From: Granulicella mallensis MP5ACTX8
GTDB taxonomy: Bacteria; Acidobacteriota; Terriglobia; Terriglobales; Acidobacteriaceae
Assembly (NCBI RefSeq): GCF_000178955.2
Contig: NC_016631.1
Location: 558,001 to 622,000 of the forward strand
Direction of reading: 5' to 3'
DNA: 64,000 nt
Made by a program: the position numbers and the translations under genes. The stretch's first letter is position 1, and every line of letters starts with the position of its first letter. Positions 25,196 to 33,703 of this stretch are shown in pieces. A model generated the notes under the pieces. That model saw only the letters and a program-made list of their open reading frames with translations. It was not told the origin of the DNA and searched no databases.

Positions 25196-25693
25196 CTATG
25201 CCGAGAAACTAGACCCACACCCGCAGCTCTTGGTGGAGTTGGGGTTGATGAAGTTGAAGCCCTGGCGCATCAGCGTCTCTTCGAAGTCCAGCACCATGCC
25301 CGCGAGATACAGATAGCTCTTCGGATCGACGAAGAGGCGAACAGGCTTTGCCCCGCTGGGGTCGTTGGGGGTTTCGATGCCTGCGCCGAAGACGAAGGTG
25401 CGGTCGCGCTCGCGGGGCTGGGTGTCGAAGCGGATGTTGTAGCTCAGACCCGAGCAGCCGCCGCCCTGAACGCCCAGGCGCAGACCGCCCTGGTCGGGCG
25501 AGATGCCTTCCTTGGCCATGGCGACACGGATGCGCTTGAGCGCGTTCTTCGTAATCTCAATGGCGGCCTTCGCACGCGAGGTCTGGCCTTCGGCGGTGAG
25601 CAGCGTCATGCCTGCGAGAGGATCTTTGGGAGCCGCAGGCGCGGGAGCGCTCATTGCCTGGCTGGTCGTCGAACTGATGGAGACAGTAGACAT
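25196..25693 (-). CDS. iscA: A-type iron-sulfur carrier IscA with N-terminal extension
   Basis: The 165-residue protein has the A-type core with C80 in GGGCSGLSYNI and C157/C159 in SCGCGSSF, the three cysteines that hold iron or a cluster. IscA receives or carries clusters from IscU to apo-enzymes. Typical IscA is about 107 residues; here about 48 extra residues rich in Ser/Ala/Pro precede the core (which begins near AAIEITKNALKRI). The start at ATG 25693 is chosen because the open frame further upstream runs through a family B repeat and then overlaps iscU. Confidence 0.92.
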   Translation of the reverse strand: MSTVSISSTTSQAMSAPAPAAPKDPLAGMTLLTAEGQTSRAKAAIEITKNALKRIRVAMAKEGISPDQGGLRLGVQGGGCSGLSYNIRFDTQPRERDRTFVFGAGIETPNDPSGAKPVRLFVDPKSYLYLAGMVLDFEETLMRQGFNFINPNSTKSCGCGSSFSA

Positions 25694-25722
25694 ACGTTTA
25701 TTGGATGAGAACGATAGTGGCA

Positions 25723-25763
25723 GGGAAGCAGGTTCCCTGCGGGAATGACAAAAGAAAAGCAAA
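25723..25763. repeat. Shortened family B repeat between iscU and iscA
   Basis: The sequence gaagcaggttccctgcggga followed by atgacaaaagaaaagc resembles the right arm of the family B repeat but lacks the middle ctcgctgcgctc. It can form a small hairpin (gcaggttccctgc). It lies in the 131-base gap between iscU and iscA. Confidence 0.6.
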
Positions 25764-25824
25764 TACGGAACGTGCGAAGGCCGGCGGTGATACTGTCCGC
25801 CGGCCCACGGGTATTGGTTTGCGC

Positions 25825-26244
25825 TTAGTGAGCCGCGACTGCGACGCCAGCTTCTTCGGCAACGCCGTTCTTTTTCTTCCAGTCGCCGATCGCGGCGCGG
25901 ATGGCGTCTTCCGCCAGAACCGAGCAGTGAATCTTGACCGGAGGAAGCGCGAGTTCCTTGACGATGTCGGTGTTCGAGATCGTCAGAGCCTCGGCAACGG
26001 TCTTGCCTTTGACCCACTCGGTAGCGAGCGAGCTGGAAGCAATCGCCGAGCCGCAGCCGAAGGTCTTGAACTTGGCATCCTCGATGACCTGGGTCTCGGG
26101 ATTCACCTTGATCTGGAGGCGCATGACGTCGCCGCACTCAGGGGCGCCGACCAGGCCGGTGCCGACTTCGGTCGAGCTCTTGTCGAGCGTGCCGACGTTG
26201 CGGGGATTTTCGTAGTGATCAACAACCTTATCGCTATATGCCAT
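25825..26244 (-). CDS. iscU: Iron-sulfur cluster scaffold IscU
   Basis: The 139-residue protein carries the scaffold residues C37 and D39 (APECGDV), C64 (FGCGSAIAS), and H106/C107 (KIHCSVLAEDAI). It also has the LPPVK peptide recognised by HscA directly before H106. IscU receives sulfur from IscS and assembles 2Fe-2S clusters in the cytoplasm. The LPPVK motif agrees with the hscA and hscB genes found downstream. The C-terminus is about 10 residues longer than in E. coli (AEEAGVAVAAH). A GAGGTAG site precedes the ATG. Confidence 0.95.
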   Translation of the reverse strand: MAYSDKVVDHYENPRNVGTLDKSSTEVGTGLVGAPECGDVMRLQIKVNPETQVIEDAKFKTFGCGSAIASSSLATEWVKGKTVAEALTISNTDIVKELALPPVKIHCSVLAEDAIRAAIGDWKKKNGVAEEAGVAVAAH

Positions 26245-26304
26245 GGGAATCTACCTCGTTTCCTTAGATGATACTCCGAAGCTGGAGGGTTCGGAAGGGC
26301 GCGA

Positions 26305-27768
26305 TTATTCCACCGGGCTGTCTGGCGTGGGAATTATGTCCTCGTTGCCCGTCCCGTAGGTGGGGTAGGGCAGCGGTTCGGTGTTGATTGGAATGGCCTT
26401 TAGGGTAATGAGGTCCTGTTGAACCGTCGCCCAGGCGGAGGGATCATTTTTTGTGGCAAAGGGGAGGCTTAGGTCGGCGTAGTAGATGAGAATGTCGGCC
26501 TTGATGCCGGGAGGAACGGCGTTGGCAGGGTGCAGCGCCAGGATGTGGAGCAGACGAGCATAGGTGGCGTCGGTCAGGGAATAGCCGCTGGGCCTGACCG
26601 GATAGCCGGTGTCCAGATCGCGATTGAGGAGCGGATGGTGTGGGTCGTGAGAGCCGCGAGGGATCTGTTGTTCTGCTCCGGGGAGGGCGGGGAGCGGCTG
26701 CGAGGGGGCGGGATCGGAGTGGGTATCCTCTGAGGCGGCGAGTGAGGCGGTCAGTTTCGTCGCAGGGGGAGGGGTGAAGCGGCGCAGTTGGGCGTCAAGC
26801 TGGTCCGCTGAACGCATAACCGAGTGGATATAGTCGGCCTCCGTCTGCTGCGTGGGCCCTTTGACCGCGACCAGTTTTAACGCTCCGACCTTGGGCAGAA
26901 TGAAGAGAAAACCGGCGAGGCAGTAGGTGCCGACTCCAGCCTTACCGCGGTAGGTGTCCCAGTGGTTTTTCTGGGAGATGGTGGTGAGTTCGCTGGTCAG
27001 GCGCTGAAAGTCGGGATCGGTGGTGAGGTCCGAGGGTTCGTGTCTGCGGTGCAGCAGGGTTACGGCGAACGCGATGCGTGGAATGAAGCCGCGCACGGCG
27101 AAGCGATAACCACGGACATTGATACGGCTGCGGCGGTGGTCGGTGAAGTCTTCGCGCAGACCGTAGGTCTGGTAGAAGGCCAGGGCGAGTTGGCGAGTGG
27201 GAACCTGAAGACCGACGTGGCGCAGGTAGGGCAGGGGGGCGAAGCGGTGGTGCGCGATCTCGTTGATGTCAAAGGCGAATTCGGTCTGCACATGCTGGTG
27301 CTCGCCCTGGGCGTAGTTCACGGATAGGCCATAACGCTGACCGAGAGCAGGGAATTCGATGGGGACAGCCCGGTTGGTGGCCTCGGAGTGGCCGATGGTG
27401 TCGCCGATATAGTGCGAGAGCGCGCCGGCGGCGAAGGCCAGTTCATCGGCATTTCCGGCGTTGCGGAAGAGGTTGACCACGAAATCTCCTGACCGGACGT
27501 AGTGGGTCAGGTTGGAGAAGTTGGCATCGCCGAAGGGGTAGTAGCCGATGTCCTGGATGACGCAGCCACCGTAGGCATAGGCGCGGGCATGCTCAATCTG
27601 CGCCGGTGTCAGCGTGGGATAGCGGCTGAGCAGCAGTGGAACGATGGAGCTGTCCCAGGTGAGGTCGATCAGTTGTTCGTGGGTCAGTACAGAGTAGGCG
27701 CCTGCGGGGCGAGCGAGGCCGAGCATGCAGAGCAGTGCGACGAGCGCGAGGCGGAGGCCCAGAGTCAT
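26305..27768 (-). CDS. Secreted zinc-dependent phospholipase C-like protein
   Basis: The 487-residue protein has a signal peptide (cleavage near PAGAYS), so the mature chain begins close to a conserved YSVLTHEQLID. Further His/Asp ligand candidates are in AAGALSHYIGDTIGHSEATN and in EHQHVQTEFAFD. These are the patterns of the Zn_dep_PLPC family (distant relatives of bacterial phospholipase C), which would act outside the cytoplasm on phospholipids. The C-terminal 150 residues are Pro/Thr-rich and probably not catalytic. It lies between iscS and iscU on the same strand and has no known link to them. Confidence 0.78.
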   Translation of the reverse strand: MTLGLRLALVALLCMLGLARPAGAYSVLTHEQLIDLTWDSSIVPLLLSRYPTLTPAQIEHARAYAYGGCVIQDIGYYPFGDANFSNLTHYVRSGDFVVNLFRNAGNADELAFAAGALSHYIGDTIGHSEATNRAVPIEFPALGQRYGLSVNYAQGEHQHVQTEFAFDINEIAHHRFAPLPYLRHVGLQVPTRQLALAFYQTYGLREDFTDHRRSRINVRGYRFAVRGFIPRIAFAVTLLHRRHEPSDLTTDPDFQRLTSELTTISQKNHWDTYRGKAGVGTYCLAGFLFILPKVGALKLVAVKGPTQQTEADYIHSVMRSADQLDAQLRRFTPPPATKLTASLAASEDTHSDPAPSQPLPALPGAEQQIPRGSHDPHHPLLNRDLDTGYPVRPSGYSLTDATYARLLHILALHPANAVPPGIKADILIYYADLSLPFATKNDPSAWATVQQDLITLKAIPINTEPLPYPTYGTGNEDIIPTPDSPVE

Positions 27769-27794
27769 GTTGTTCGGATAAGGGTATAGCAGAA

Positions 27795-27849
27795 GCCTTT
27801 ATTTTTCTTGTTGTCATTCGACTTCGATGACAACAAGAAAAACAAAGGC
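27795..27849. repeat. Palindrome upstream of the ankyrin gene
   Basis: A 55-base palindrome whose two 23-base arms differ by one base and contain tttttcttgttgtcat and its complement. The same arm sequence is used in the repeat at 28893-29039 on the other side of the ankyrin gene. Confidence 0.88.
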
Positions 27850-27957
27850 ACCCTATAAAATCAATCGCGGTATTCAAATTGAACACCGTCGCTTGCCCGG
27901 CGCAATTGCTGATCTGGGCAGAATCTCGACAAGATAATCGTTCATCAGGAGACAAGC

Positions 27958-28875
27958 ATGAAGGAAATGCGCTTCGCAGCCATCTTATGTGTCGCTCTAT
28001 CGCTAAGCGGTTTGGCTATCGGGCAATCCGGCTCCGACAAACTGAATCGGCAACTGATTCAGGCCTCGGATGACGGCAATGCCGAAGTCGTGAAGACGTT
28101 ATTGGCGCAGGGAGCCGATATCGAAGGCCGGGATGACAGCGAGCAGACTCCACTCAAGGTAGCCACCGAACACGCCAGAGTTGATGCCGTACGGGTGCTG
28201 TTGGCTAAGGGCGCTAATGTTGAAGCTAAGTCCAACTCTAAAGGGACTCCTCTCAACTGGGCCGTAGGTGGAGACGGGAAGATTCTCCGCAGTGAGTATG
28301 CGGATCGCCTTGCGATCGTGAAAATGTTGCTGGACAAAAAGGCCGATACCACTGCGAAGACGACAAGTGGCGATACAGCCCTTCACCTGGCTGCTCTGAA
28401 TTATGTAAATACCGACATTCTGCAACTGCTCTTGAGCAAAGGCGCAAACGTCGAAGCGAAAAATCGGAACGGCTTCACTGCGTTGATTTACGCAGCGCTC
28501 GAAGACCACACCGAAGCCGTGACGATGCTTCTGGCGAAAGGTGCCAAGATCGACGCTGCGGACTCAGAGGGACAAACAGCACTGATGCATGCCGTCAGTG
28601 AGGAGCGCATTGATTCGGTGGATCTGCTGATCGCTAAAGGTGCGAACCTCGAGGCCGTGGACAACGAAGGCCAGACCGCGCTATTCCGTGCAGCTATGGA
28701 TGATGATTCCAACTACGACTGGGGCGGCAACTATGTAGAAGTGACGAAGCTCCTGCTGGCCAAAGGCGCCAACGTGAATGCCAAGGACGACCACGGTCGT
28801 ACCCCACTTCAGATGGCTATCAGGAACGATAAGCACCAGGTCATCAAACTGCTGCAGGAAAAGGGCGCGCACTGA
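27958..28875 (+). CDS. Secreted ankyrin-repeat protein
   Basis: The 305-residue protein has a signal peptide (MRFAAILCVALSLSGLAIG, cleavage near GQSG), then seven to eight ankyrin repeats of 33 residues. They are visible from recurring LLAKGANVEAKSNSKGTPLNWA-like units such as LLSKGANVEAKNRNGFTALIYA (shortened here) and LLLAKGANVNAKDDHGRTPL. Ankyrin proteins bind other proteins; a periplasmic location is inferred from the signal. The gene is on the opposite strand to the isc genes around it and is bracketed by related palindromes. Confidence 0.85.
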   Translation: MKEMRFAAILCVALSLSGLAIGQSGSDKLNRQLIQASDDGNAEVVKTLLAQGADIEGRDDSEQTPLKVATEHARVDAVRVLLAKGANVEAKSNSKGTPLNWAVGGDGKILRSEYADRLAIVKMLLDKKADTTAKTTSGDTALHLAALNYVNTDILQLLLSKGANVEAKNRNGFTALIYAALEDHTEAVTMLLAKGAKIDAADSEGQTALMHAVSEERIDSVDLLIAKGANLEAVDNEGQTALFRAAMDDDSNYDWGGNYVEVTKLLLAKGANVNAKDDHGRTPLQMAIRNDKHQVIKLLQEKGAH

Positions 28876-28892
28876 TCGATAGAAGTGGTGCC

Positions 28893-29039
28893 TTTGTTTT
28901 TCTTGTTGTCATTCCCGAAGGGAATCTGCTTCATGGGGTGCTGCACTGCTAGGTCTTTTACCTTGCGAAATTTATTGACGTTTGCGGCAGTACAAACAAA
29001 CAGCAGATTCCCTTCGGGAATGACAACAAGAAAAACAAA
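28893..29039. repeat. Perfect 38-bp inverted repeat downstream of the ankyrin gene
   Basis: The arms 28893-28930 and 29002-29039 are exact reverse complements (tttgtttttcttgttgtcat then tcccgaagggaatctgct), with 71 bases between. The inner part cccgaaggg is itself palindromic. It follows the ankyrin stop by 17 bases and could terminate transcription. Confidence 0.92.
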
Positions 29040-29110
29040 AAAGCAGAAGCAGAAACAAACCCCATTCATTCGCGAGGAATGAATGGGGTTTGGATAGTTC
29101 CTAGCTGAAA

Positions 29111-29341
29111 TTACAGGCCCTTTGGCAATTTCAGTACCTGCCGCTTCAGCTTCATTGCCAAATAAAACAGAAGCAATGTGCCGCAACCTCCGAGCACGAT
29201 GGGGGCAGCCGAGACGATAAGCCAGTATCGAAACGTCGCGTGTAGGCAACGGTCGGCGATCGCTGTTGCTGCCAGCATGGCAAGCAATACAAGTGAGACT
29301 CGAAGAAAACGGCTCGTATCGCTGAGGATTCTCTTTTCCAT
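29111..29341 (-). CDS. Small membrane protein, unknown function
   Basis: The 76-residue protein starts at ATG 29341, preceded by a GGAGA ribosome binding site about 5 bases away; the frame continuing upstream to 29578 runs through a terminator and is rejected. It has two hydrophobic helices (about residues 12-27 and 37-60) and a Lys-rich end (KLKRQVLKLPKG). No family is recognised. It stands between iscS and the ankyrin gene, separated from iscS by a terminator-like hairpin. Confidence 0.55.
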   Translation of the reverse strand: MEKRILSDTSRFLRVSLVLLAMLAATAIADRCLHATFRYWLIVSAAPIVLGGCGTLLLFYLAMKLKRQVLKLPKGL

Positions 29342-29480
29342 GCGGTCTCCAGAGGATATCCACCCGATTGTACTTGTCTGGATAGAAACGCTTCCAGTGG
29401 CCTGAATCCAAAGTTTGTTGAAGAAGGGTGCCTGTTCCTTACAGCGCACTTGGCGCTCTCCGGCAGAGCACAATGAACGC

Positions 29481-29520
29481 AAAAAGAGCAGACGCTTTGT
29501 GTAACGCGCCTGCTCTTTTT
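29481..29520 (-). terminator. Terminator downstream of iscS
   Basis: The stem aaaaagagcag / ctgctcttttt (about 11 base pairs, extended by a few more near the loop) ends in a T-run on either strand. It lies 43 bases after the iscS stop and probably ends an iscR-iscS transcript. Confidence 0.75.
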
Positions 29521-29562
29521 GTGTTCGTAGCTTTTGAAAAATGCCGCGATTTCCAATACAAC

Positions 29563-30834
29563 TTAGTGAGCAGCCCACTCGATCTTGCTGAGGTCGATGC
29601 CTTCCTTGACCATCTCGTACAGCGGCGATAGCTCACGGAGCTTCGAAACAACGTCGATCAGTTTGTCGGAGACGTAGTCCACTTCCGCCTTGGTGTTGAA
29701 GCGGCCGAGGCCGAAGCGGATAGAGCTGTGGGCAACGTCGTCGCCGAGGCCGAGGGCCTTGAGAACATAGCTGGGCTCCAGCGTGGCCGAGGTGCAGGCC
29801 GAACCGGACGAGACAGCGATGTCGTTGATGCCCATCAGTAGAGATTCACCTTCGACGTAGACGAAGCTCATGTTCAGGTTGCCGGGCAGATGGTGGTCCA
29901 TGTTGCCGTTGACCTGCGTGTAGTCGAGAGCCTTCTCCAGCTTTGCGCGAAGGTAGTCGCGCAGCTCGATCTCACGGGCGGCTTCGGCTTCCATCTCGTT
30001 CTGGCAGATCTCGCAAGCAGCGCCGAGACCGACGATACCCGGAACGTTCAGCGTGCCGGAACGCATGCCGCGCTCGTGGCCGCCACCGTTGATCTGCTCG
30101 GAGATCTGTACACGAGGATTGCGGCGGCGAACATACAGCGCGCCCACACCCTTCGGGCCATAGATCTTGTGGCCGGAGAGAGAGAGCACATCGATGTTGT
30201 CGGCGATCACGTTGACGGGAATCTTGCCGACGGCTTGGACAGCGTCGGTGTGGAAGAGCACACCCTTCTCGTGGCAGAGCTTGCCGATCTCGCGGATCGG
30301 CTGGATGACGCCGATCTCGTTGTTCGCGTACATGATCGAGACGAGGATCGTCTGGTCGTCCATGGCGCGCTTCAGGTCTTCGATATCGATCAGGCCATCA
30401 GCCTGCGCGGGCAGGTAGGTGATGCGGTAGCCGGACTTCTCGAGGCGCTTGCAGGTGTCGAGAACAGCCTTGTGCTCGGTGACCTGGGTGATGATGTGGT
30501 TGCCGCGCTCGCGGTACATCTCGGCGATGCCCTTGATGGCGAGGTTGTTCGACTCGGTCGCGCCGGAGGTGAAGATGATCTCCTTGGCGGTGGCGCCGAT
30601 GAGCTTGGCGATCTGTTCGCGCGCCTTCTCGACCGCGGACTCAGCCTCCCAGCCGAAGCTGTGGTTGCGGCTGGCGGCGTTGCCGAAGATGCCGGTCAGG
30701 TAGGGCATCATGGCCTCAAGCACGCGCGGATCCAGCGGCGTGGTCGCGTGGTTATCCATATAGATGGGCAGCTTGACGCCTGCGGGCAGGGGCTCGTTCG
30801 ATTGAGTGACGTTAATTCCGATACTTTCAGCCAT
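29563..30834 (-). CDS. iscS: Cysteine desulfurase IscS
   Basis: The 423-residue class V aminotransferase-fold enzyme has the PLP lysine K223 in [13 protein letters not shown] and the persulfide cysteine C347 in [18 protein letters not shown] on the mobile loop, and [14 protein letters not shown] near the N-terminus. IscS removes sulfur from L-cysteine to give alanine and passes it to IscU, and often to tRNA thiolation. It begins about 20 residues later than the core because of a short N-terminal extension. It is 86 bases downstream of iscR on the same strand. Confidence 0.95.
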   Translation of the reverse strand: MAESIGINVTQSNEPLPAGVKLPIYMDNHATTPLDPRVLEAMMPYLTGIFGNAASRNHSFGWEAESAVEKAREQIAKLIGATAKEIIFTSGATESNNLAIKGIAEMYRERGNHIITQVTEHKAVLDTCKRLEKSGYRITYLPAQADGLIDIEDLKRAMDDQTILVSIMYANNEIGVIQPIREIGKLCHEKGVLFHTDAVQAVGKIPVNVIADNIDVLSLSGHKIYGPKGVGALYVRRRNPRVQISEQINGGGHERGMRSGTLNVPGIVGLGAACEICQNEMEAEAAREIELRDYLRAKLEKALDYTQVNGNMDHHLPGNLNMSFVYVEGESLLMGINDIAVSSGSACTSATLEPSYVLKALGLGDDVAHSSIRFGLGRFNTKAEVDYVSDKLIDVVSKLRELSPLYEMVKEGIDLSKIEWAAH

Positions 30835-30920
30835 GATGTGCGCTCCTAAACTTGGGTGTTGCTGATTACAAATGGTTTCCGGCCAGCTTTGAACTGCGGG
30901 GGAGCTGACTACGAGTAAAA

Positions 30921-31379
30921 CTAGAGCGCGATGCTCACTAGACCGCCAGCCAGGGCCGCAGCAGGAGAGTCCTCGATCGGTTCAATCAGATCCGAGACGC
31001 GGATGCCGCTGAGCAGTTCCTTGATGCTGTCGTTAACCTTACGCAACGGTTCTTTGATGGTGCAGGTACCGTGCAGGTCGCAGGTTCCGTGGATAGTAAT
31101 GCAGCTAGTGATAAAAAGCGGGCCGTCGATGGCGCGAATCACCTCGAAGGCCGAGATGTCGTGGGCCGAGCGGGCAAGCGCGTAACCACCGTTAGTTCCG
31201 GCATGCGAAACCAGCAGGCCGGACTTGGCCAGCGTCTGCAGGATCTTGGCCAGAAGCTGCGGAGGGATGTGATAAGCCTCCGCGATATCCTTGGCGGATT
31301 GCGCACCATTGGTGGACTGCTCGGCAAGGTACTTGAGCGCCATCAGTCCATAGTCCGCTTTTTTGGTCAGTCGCAGCAT
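30921..31379 (-). CDS. iscR: Rrf2-family iron-sulfur regulator IscR
   Basis: The 152-residue protein has a winged-helix N-terminus ([39 protein letters not shown]) and three cysteines in [15 protein letters not shown], the usual ligand triad for a 2Fe-2S cluster. First in the gene series and followed by iscS, it most likely represses the isc genes when clusters are plentiful. The spacing between the first two cysteines is one residue longer than in E. coli IscR. ATG 31379 is preferred over a TTG at 31388. Confidence 0.88.
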   Translation of the reverse strand: MLRLTKKADYGLMALKYLAEQSTNGAQSAKDIAEAYHIPPQLLAKILQTLAKSGLLVSHAGTNGGYALARSAHDISAFEVIRAIDGPLFITSCITIHGTCDLHGTCTIKEPLRKVNDSIKELLSGIRVSDLIEPIEDSPAAALAGGLVSIAL

Positions 31380-31463
31380 GATCGGCAAAGGCGAATTGAA
31401 CGCATGTCGCGTAAATTTCGGCCATTCTCAGTGTACGGCGCGGAGGGTTCGTAAGCAAGACCA

Positions 31464-32144
31464 ATGCGGTCGGAGTTGGCAGTTGCTGAGGCAGCGCCGT
31501 CGGGAGCCGACATCTGCACGCCATCCTGCGGTAGGCTAAGATTCGTTATTCGATACAACTTTGTGAATGCTTTTCGTCAATTCCGTGCCACGCCCAACCT
31601 GCTGACTATGCTGCGGTTGTTCGTTCTGCCGTTTCTGGTCATCACGATTCTCGACGGCCACTGGCGGGCGGCGTTTGCGCTGCTGTGGCTGGCCGGAGTG
31701 AGCGATGGGCTCGACGGTCTGCTGGCGCGCTGGTTGCAGCAGCGAACCACGCTCGGGCAGTATCTCGACCCCATCGCCGACAAGCTTTTGCTGAGTACGC
31801 TCTTTGTGGTGCTGACGCATGTGGGCCTGATTCCACGCTACGTGACGGTCCTGGTCTTTAGCCGCGACCTCGGGATTCTGCTGATCGCTACGTTATTGTT
31901 CGCCACCAATACGCTACGCGACTTCCGCCCGAGCCTGTTGGGCAAAATAAACACCGTCGTGCAGATCCTTGGGGTCTTGACGGTGATGACCTGCCAGGTA
32001 ATTCCGCAGTCGGGGCTGCACGATCTGAAGATGTTGCTGCTCTGGGCTATCGCCCTGCTGGCGCCGGTTTCGGCCGCGGAGTATGCGTGGATCGTGATCC
32101 GGCGAGTACAAGAGCCGGGCGCGGTGGCTCCGCCGAAGGCATAA
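31464..32144 (+). CDS. CDP-alcohol phosphatidyltransferase family protein
   Basis: The 226-residue protein has the family signature in SDGLDGLLARWLQQRTTLG followed by QYLDPIADK, the DGxxAR...G...D...D pattern that binds CDP and metal. About five to six transmembrane helices surround it. The enzyme joins a CDP-diacylglycerol to an alcohol such as glycerol 3-phosphate or cardiolipin precursors in the inner membrane; a PgsA-like role is likely but not proven. The first 30 residues look non-conserved, so the true start may be an internal codon near RYNFVNAF. It is divergent from iscR. Confidence 0.87.
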   Translation: MRSELAVAEAAPSGADICTPSCGRLRFVIRYNFVNAFRQFRATPNLLTMLRLFVLPFLVITILDGHWRAAFALLWLAGVSDGLDGLLARWLQQRTTLGQYLDPIADKLLLSTLFVVLTHVGLIPRYVTVLVFSRDLGILLIATLLFATNTLRDFRPSLLGKINTVVQILGVLTVMTCQVIPQSGLHDLKMLLLWAIALLAPVSAAEYAWIVIRRVQEPGAVAPPKA

Positions 32145-32225
32145 AAAGATATTGAGGATGTTGCTTTCGGTGAAAACCGGGTTGCGGGCCTGACGAGTTG
32201 CGGATACACTGAATAGACGCACCAG

Positions 32226-32302
32226 AGGCGCGTAGCTCAGTTGGTTAGAGCGCTACCTTGACACGGTAGAGGTCAGCGGTTCGAATCCGCTCGTGCCTAC
32301 CA
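32226..32302 (+). tRNA. tRNA-Val (GAC)
   Basis: A 77-base cloverleaf: acceptor aggcgcg pairs with cgtgcct (one G-U), D-loop agttggtta, anticodon loop ttGACac with stem ctacc/ggtag, T-arm gcggttcgaatccgc and an encoded CCA end. The anticodon GAC reads Val codons GUC and GUU. It lies about 120 bases upstream of rpmB. Confidence 0.97.
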
Positions 32303-32424
32303 CTCCTCTCCACCCTCCGCTAGACGGGCAGGATACAACCGGAGAAATCTTCCGGAATCCAGATTGCGCGTGGGTTGTTGCTGGGAGTCTCTTCTGGGGC
32401 AAAAGATTCGTTTGGAGCAATGTC

Positions 32425-32613
32425 ATGGCACAGGTATGTGAGCTTTGCGGCAAAGGCCCGCAGTTCGGTAACAACATCTCGCACGCGCACAACGTCACCC
32501 GTCGGCGCTGGAACCCGAATCTTCAGTCGGTGAAGGCCCTTACCAACGGCGCGACCAAGCGCGTGAAGGTCTGCACCAGCTGCATCAAGACCGGCAAAGT
32601 CGTAAAAGGCTAA
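32425..32613 (+). CDS. rpmB: 50S ribosomal protein L28
   Basis: The 62-residue protein begins [20 protein letters not shown] and continues with [14 protein letters not shown], typical L28. It has two CxxC pairs (CELC and CTSC), so it is the zinc-ribbon (C+) form. It binds 23S rRNA near the L1 stalk. The open frame further upstream (to 32293) is not L28 sequence. It is followed by a strong terminator. Confidence 0.96.
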   Translation: MAQVCELCGKGPQFGNNISHAHNVTRRRWNPNLQSVKALTNGATKRVKVCTSCIKTGKVVKG

Positions 32614-32718
32614 GAGCAGGAAACAGCAAGTAGAAAACAGCAAACAGTAGTCCTTGTGGATACTGTTTGCATTGCTGCATCTGCTGCCATATCTGAAATC
32701 CGAAATCTGAAGATCAAT

Positions 32719-32748
32719 AAAAAGCCCCGCTTGCAGGCGGGGCTTTTT
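32719..32748. terminator. Rho-independent terminator between rpmB and msrB
   Basis: The stem aaaaagccccgc / gcggggcttttt with a short loop has T-runs on both strands, so it can serve both convergent genes. It sits at the centre of a larger inverted repeat (arms about 32611-32647 and 32749-32792) whose ends coincide with the stop codons of rpmB and msrB. Confidence 0.88.
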
Positions 32749-32789
32749 GCTGTTTGCTACTTTTGTTTCCTGTTTCCTGTTTCCTGCTC

Positions 32790-33215
32790 TTAGCTCTTTT
32801 TCTCGAACGCCAGTGAGGCTGAGTTGATGCAGAAGCGTTGCCCTGTGGGTTTAGGGCCGTCGGGGAAGACGTGACCGAGGTGGGCCCCGCAGGTGGCGCA
32901 GGTGATCTCGATGCGGCGCATGCCGTAGCTGTTGTCTTCGTGGGATGTAACGGCGTCCGACGAGATGGGGGCATAGAAGCTTGGCCAGCCACAGCCGGAG
33001 TCGAACTTGGTTTCGGATGTGAAAAGGGGAGCGTCGCAGGCGCCGCAATGGTACATGCCATCGTCGTGATTATTGGTCAGTACGCCGGTAAAGGGGCGTT
33101 CGGTGCCCTTCTCGCGCATGACATGGTACTGCTCCGGGGTGAGGATGGCGCGCCACTCCGCGTCGGTCTTTTCGATCTTTGCAGGCTTCGTGCCGGTGAT
33201 GGTGGTTTCAGGCAT
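32790..33215 (-). CDS. msrB: Peptide-methionine (R)-S-oxide reductase MsrB
   Basis: The 141-residue protein starts at ATG 33215 after a strong GGAGGAG site. It has the structural zinc cysteines C57/C60 (YHCGACD) and C106/C109 (ITCATCG), and the catalytic C129 in [11 protein letters not shown], with C75 (DSGCGWPSF) as likely resolving cysteine. It reduces methionine-R-sulfoxide in proteins, using thioredoxin, in the cytoplasm. No signal peptide is present. Expression is apparently monocistronic and convergent with rpmB. Confidence 0.95.
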   Translation of the reverse strand: MPETTITGTKPAKIEKTDAEWRAILTPEQYHVMREKGTERPFTGVLTNNHDDGMYHCGACDAPLFTSETKFDSGCGWPSFYAPISSDAVTSHEDNSYGMRRIEITCATCGAHLGHVFPDGPKPTGQRFCINSASLAFEKKS

Positions 33216-33371
33216 AGTTGTCTCTCCTCCGCTCTTCTTCATTAGATGCTGCCGGAGGTCGGACGGTCCAGTGGGCTGTTGACCGAAGGACAGAGGATGA
33301 CGAACCTTTCTTGAGGCTCTGGTTAGTTAGATTTAGGACTTATCATCCATTGCTTCTGGAGCGAAATCGAA

Positions 33372-33625
33372 CTGTGCAAACAGTTTGTGGAGGGTCGGAT
33401 CGGAAGGGCATGGCTTCAGCTATGCCGCAAGCTCAGCGTCGAAGCCGCATACCTCGCTGGCGCAGGCCGGAGTGGAGCCCGTAGATTGAGTTGTCTTCTT
33501 TGGTCGCAGCGAAACCAGTCGCCCTAGCCTCGGATACAGCCTTGGTGAGTCCTGCACAGTCTTGGCAGCACAGAGGAAGGCAATTCAGTCACTCCGGCTA
33601 CGCCTCCGCTCCAGCGTTACCGCCC
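33372..33625. repeat. Degenerate family C fold-back repeat
   Basis: Between msrB and the TonB receptor there are about 880 bases with no convincing gene. This part holds a diverged family C copy: cggaagggcatggcttcagc near 33410 on the left and ggcaattcagtcactccggc near 33580 on the right, in the same order as at 3003-3412, but the arms are now poorly matched. Confidence 0.65.
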
Positions 33626-33673
33626 AGGGAGTACCAGCAAAAACACGCTCGTTTTATTTTGTTCATTTTTCTC

Positions 33674-33703
33674 TTGCGCAACATCGTGAGCCGGGAGTAG
33701 TGT
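33674..33703 (+). promoter_or_regulatory. Putative promoter P1 of the TonB receptor
   Basis: TTGCGC (33674-33679), an 18-base spacer and TAGTGT (33698-33703). The same elements with the same spacing recur at 33980-34009 in a similar sequence context, which is the main support. It is not a perfect sigma-70 match. Confidence 0.4.

Noticed and set aside
25694-26137. Upstream extension of the iscA frame
   Set aside because: The extension runs through a family B repeat and overlaps iscU in another frame, so the start at 25693 is preferred.
28809-29411. 200-codon minus-strand frame across the ankyrin 3' end and repeat
   Set aside because: It reads through an inverted repeat and opposite the ankyrin gene; no recognisable protein.
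29342-29578. Upstream extension of the small membrane protein frame at 29111
   Set aside because: It crosses the iscS terminator hairpin and iscS 3' end, and ATG 29341 has a good ribosome binding site.
29890-30849. 319-codon open frame antisense to iscS
   Set aside because: It lies entirely opposite a clear iscS gene, has Asp/Val-biased composition typical of antisense frames in GC-rich DNA and no protein motif.
32226-32302. tRNA-Val as integration site of a genomic island
   Set aside because: The bases after it lead to rpmB; no integrase and no duplicated tRNA 3' end are visible.
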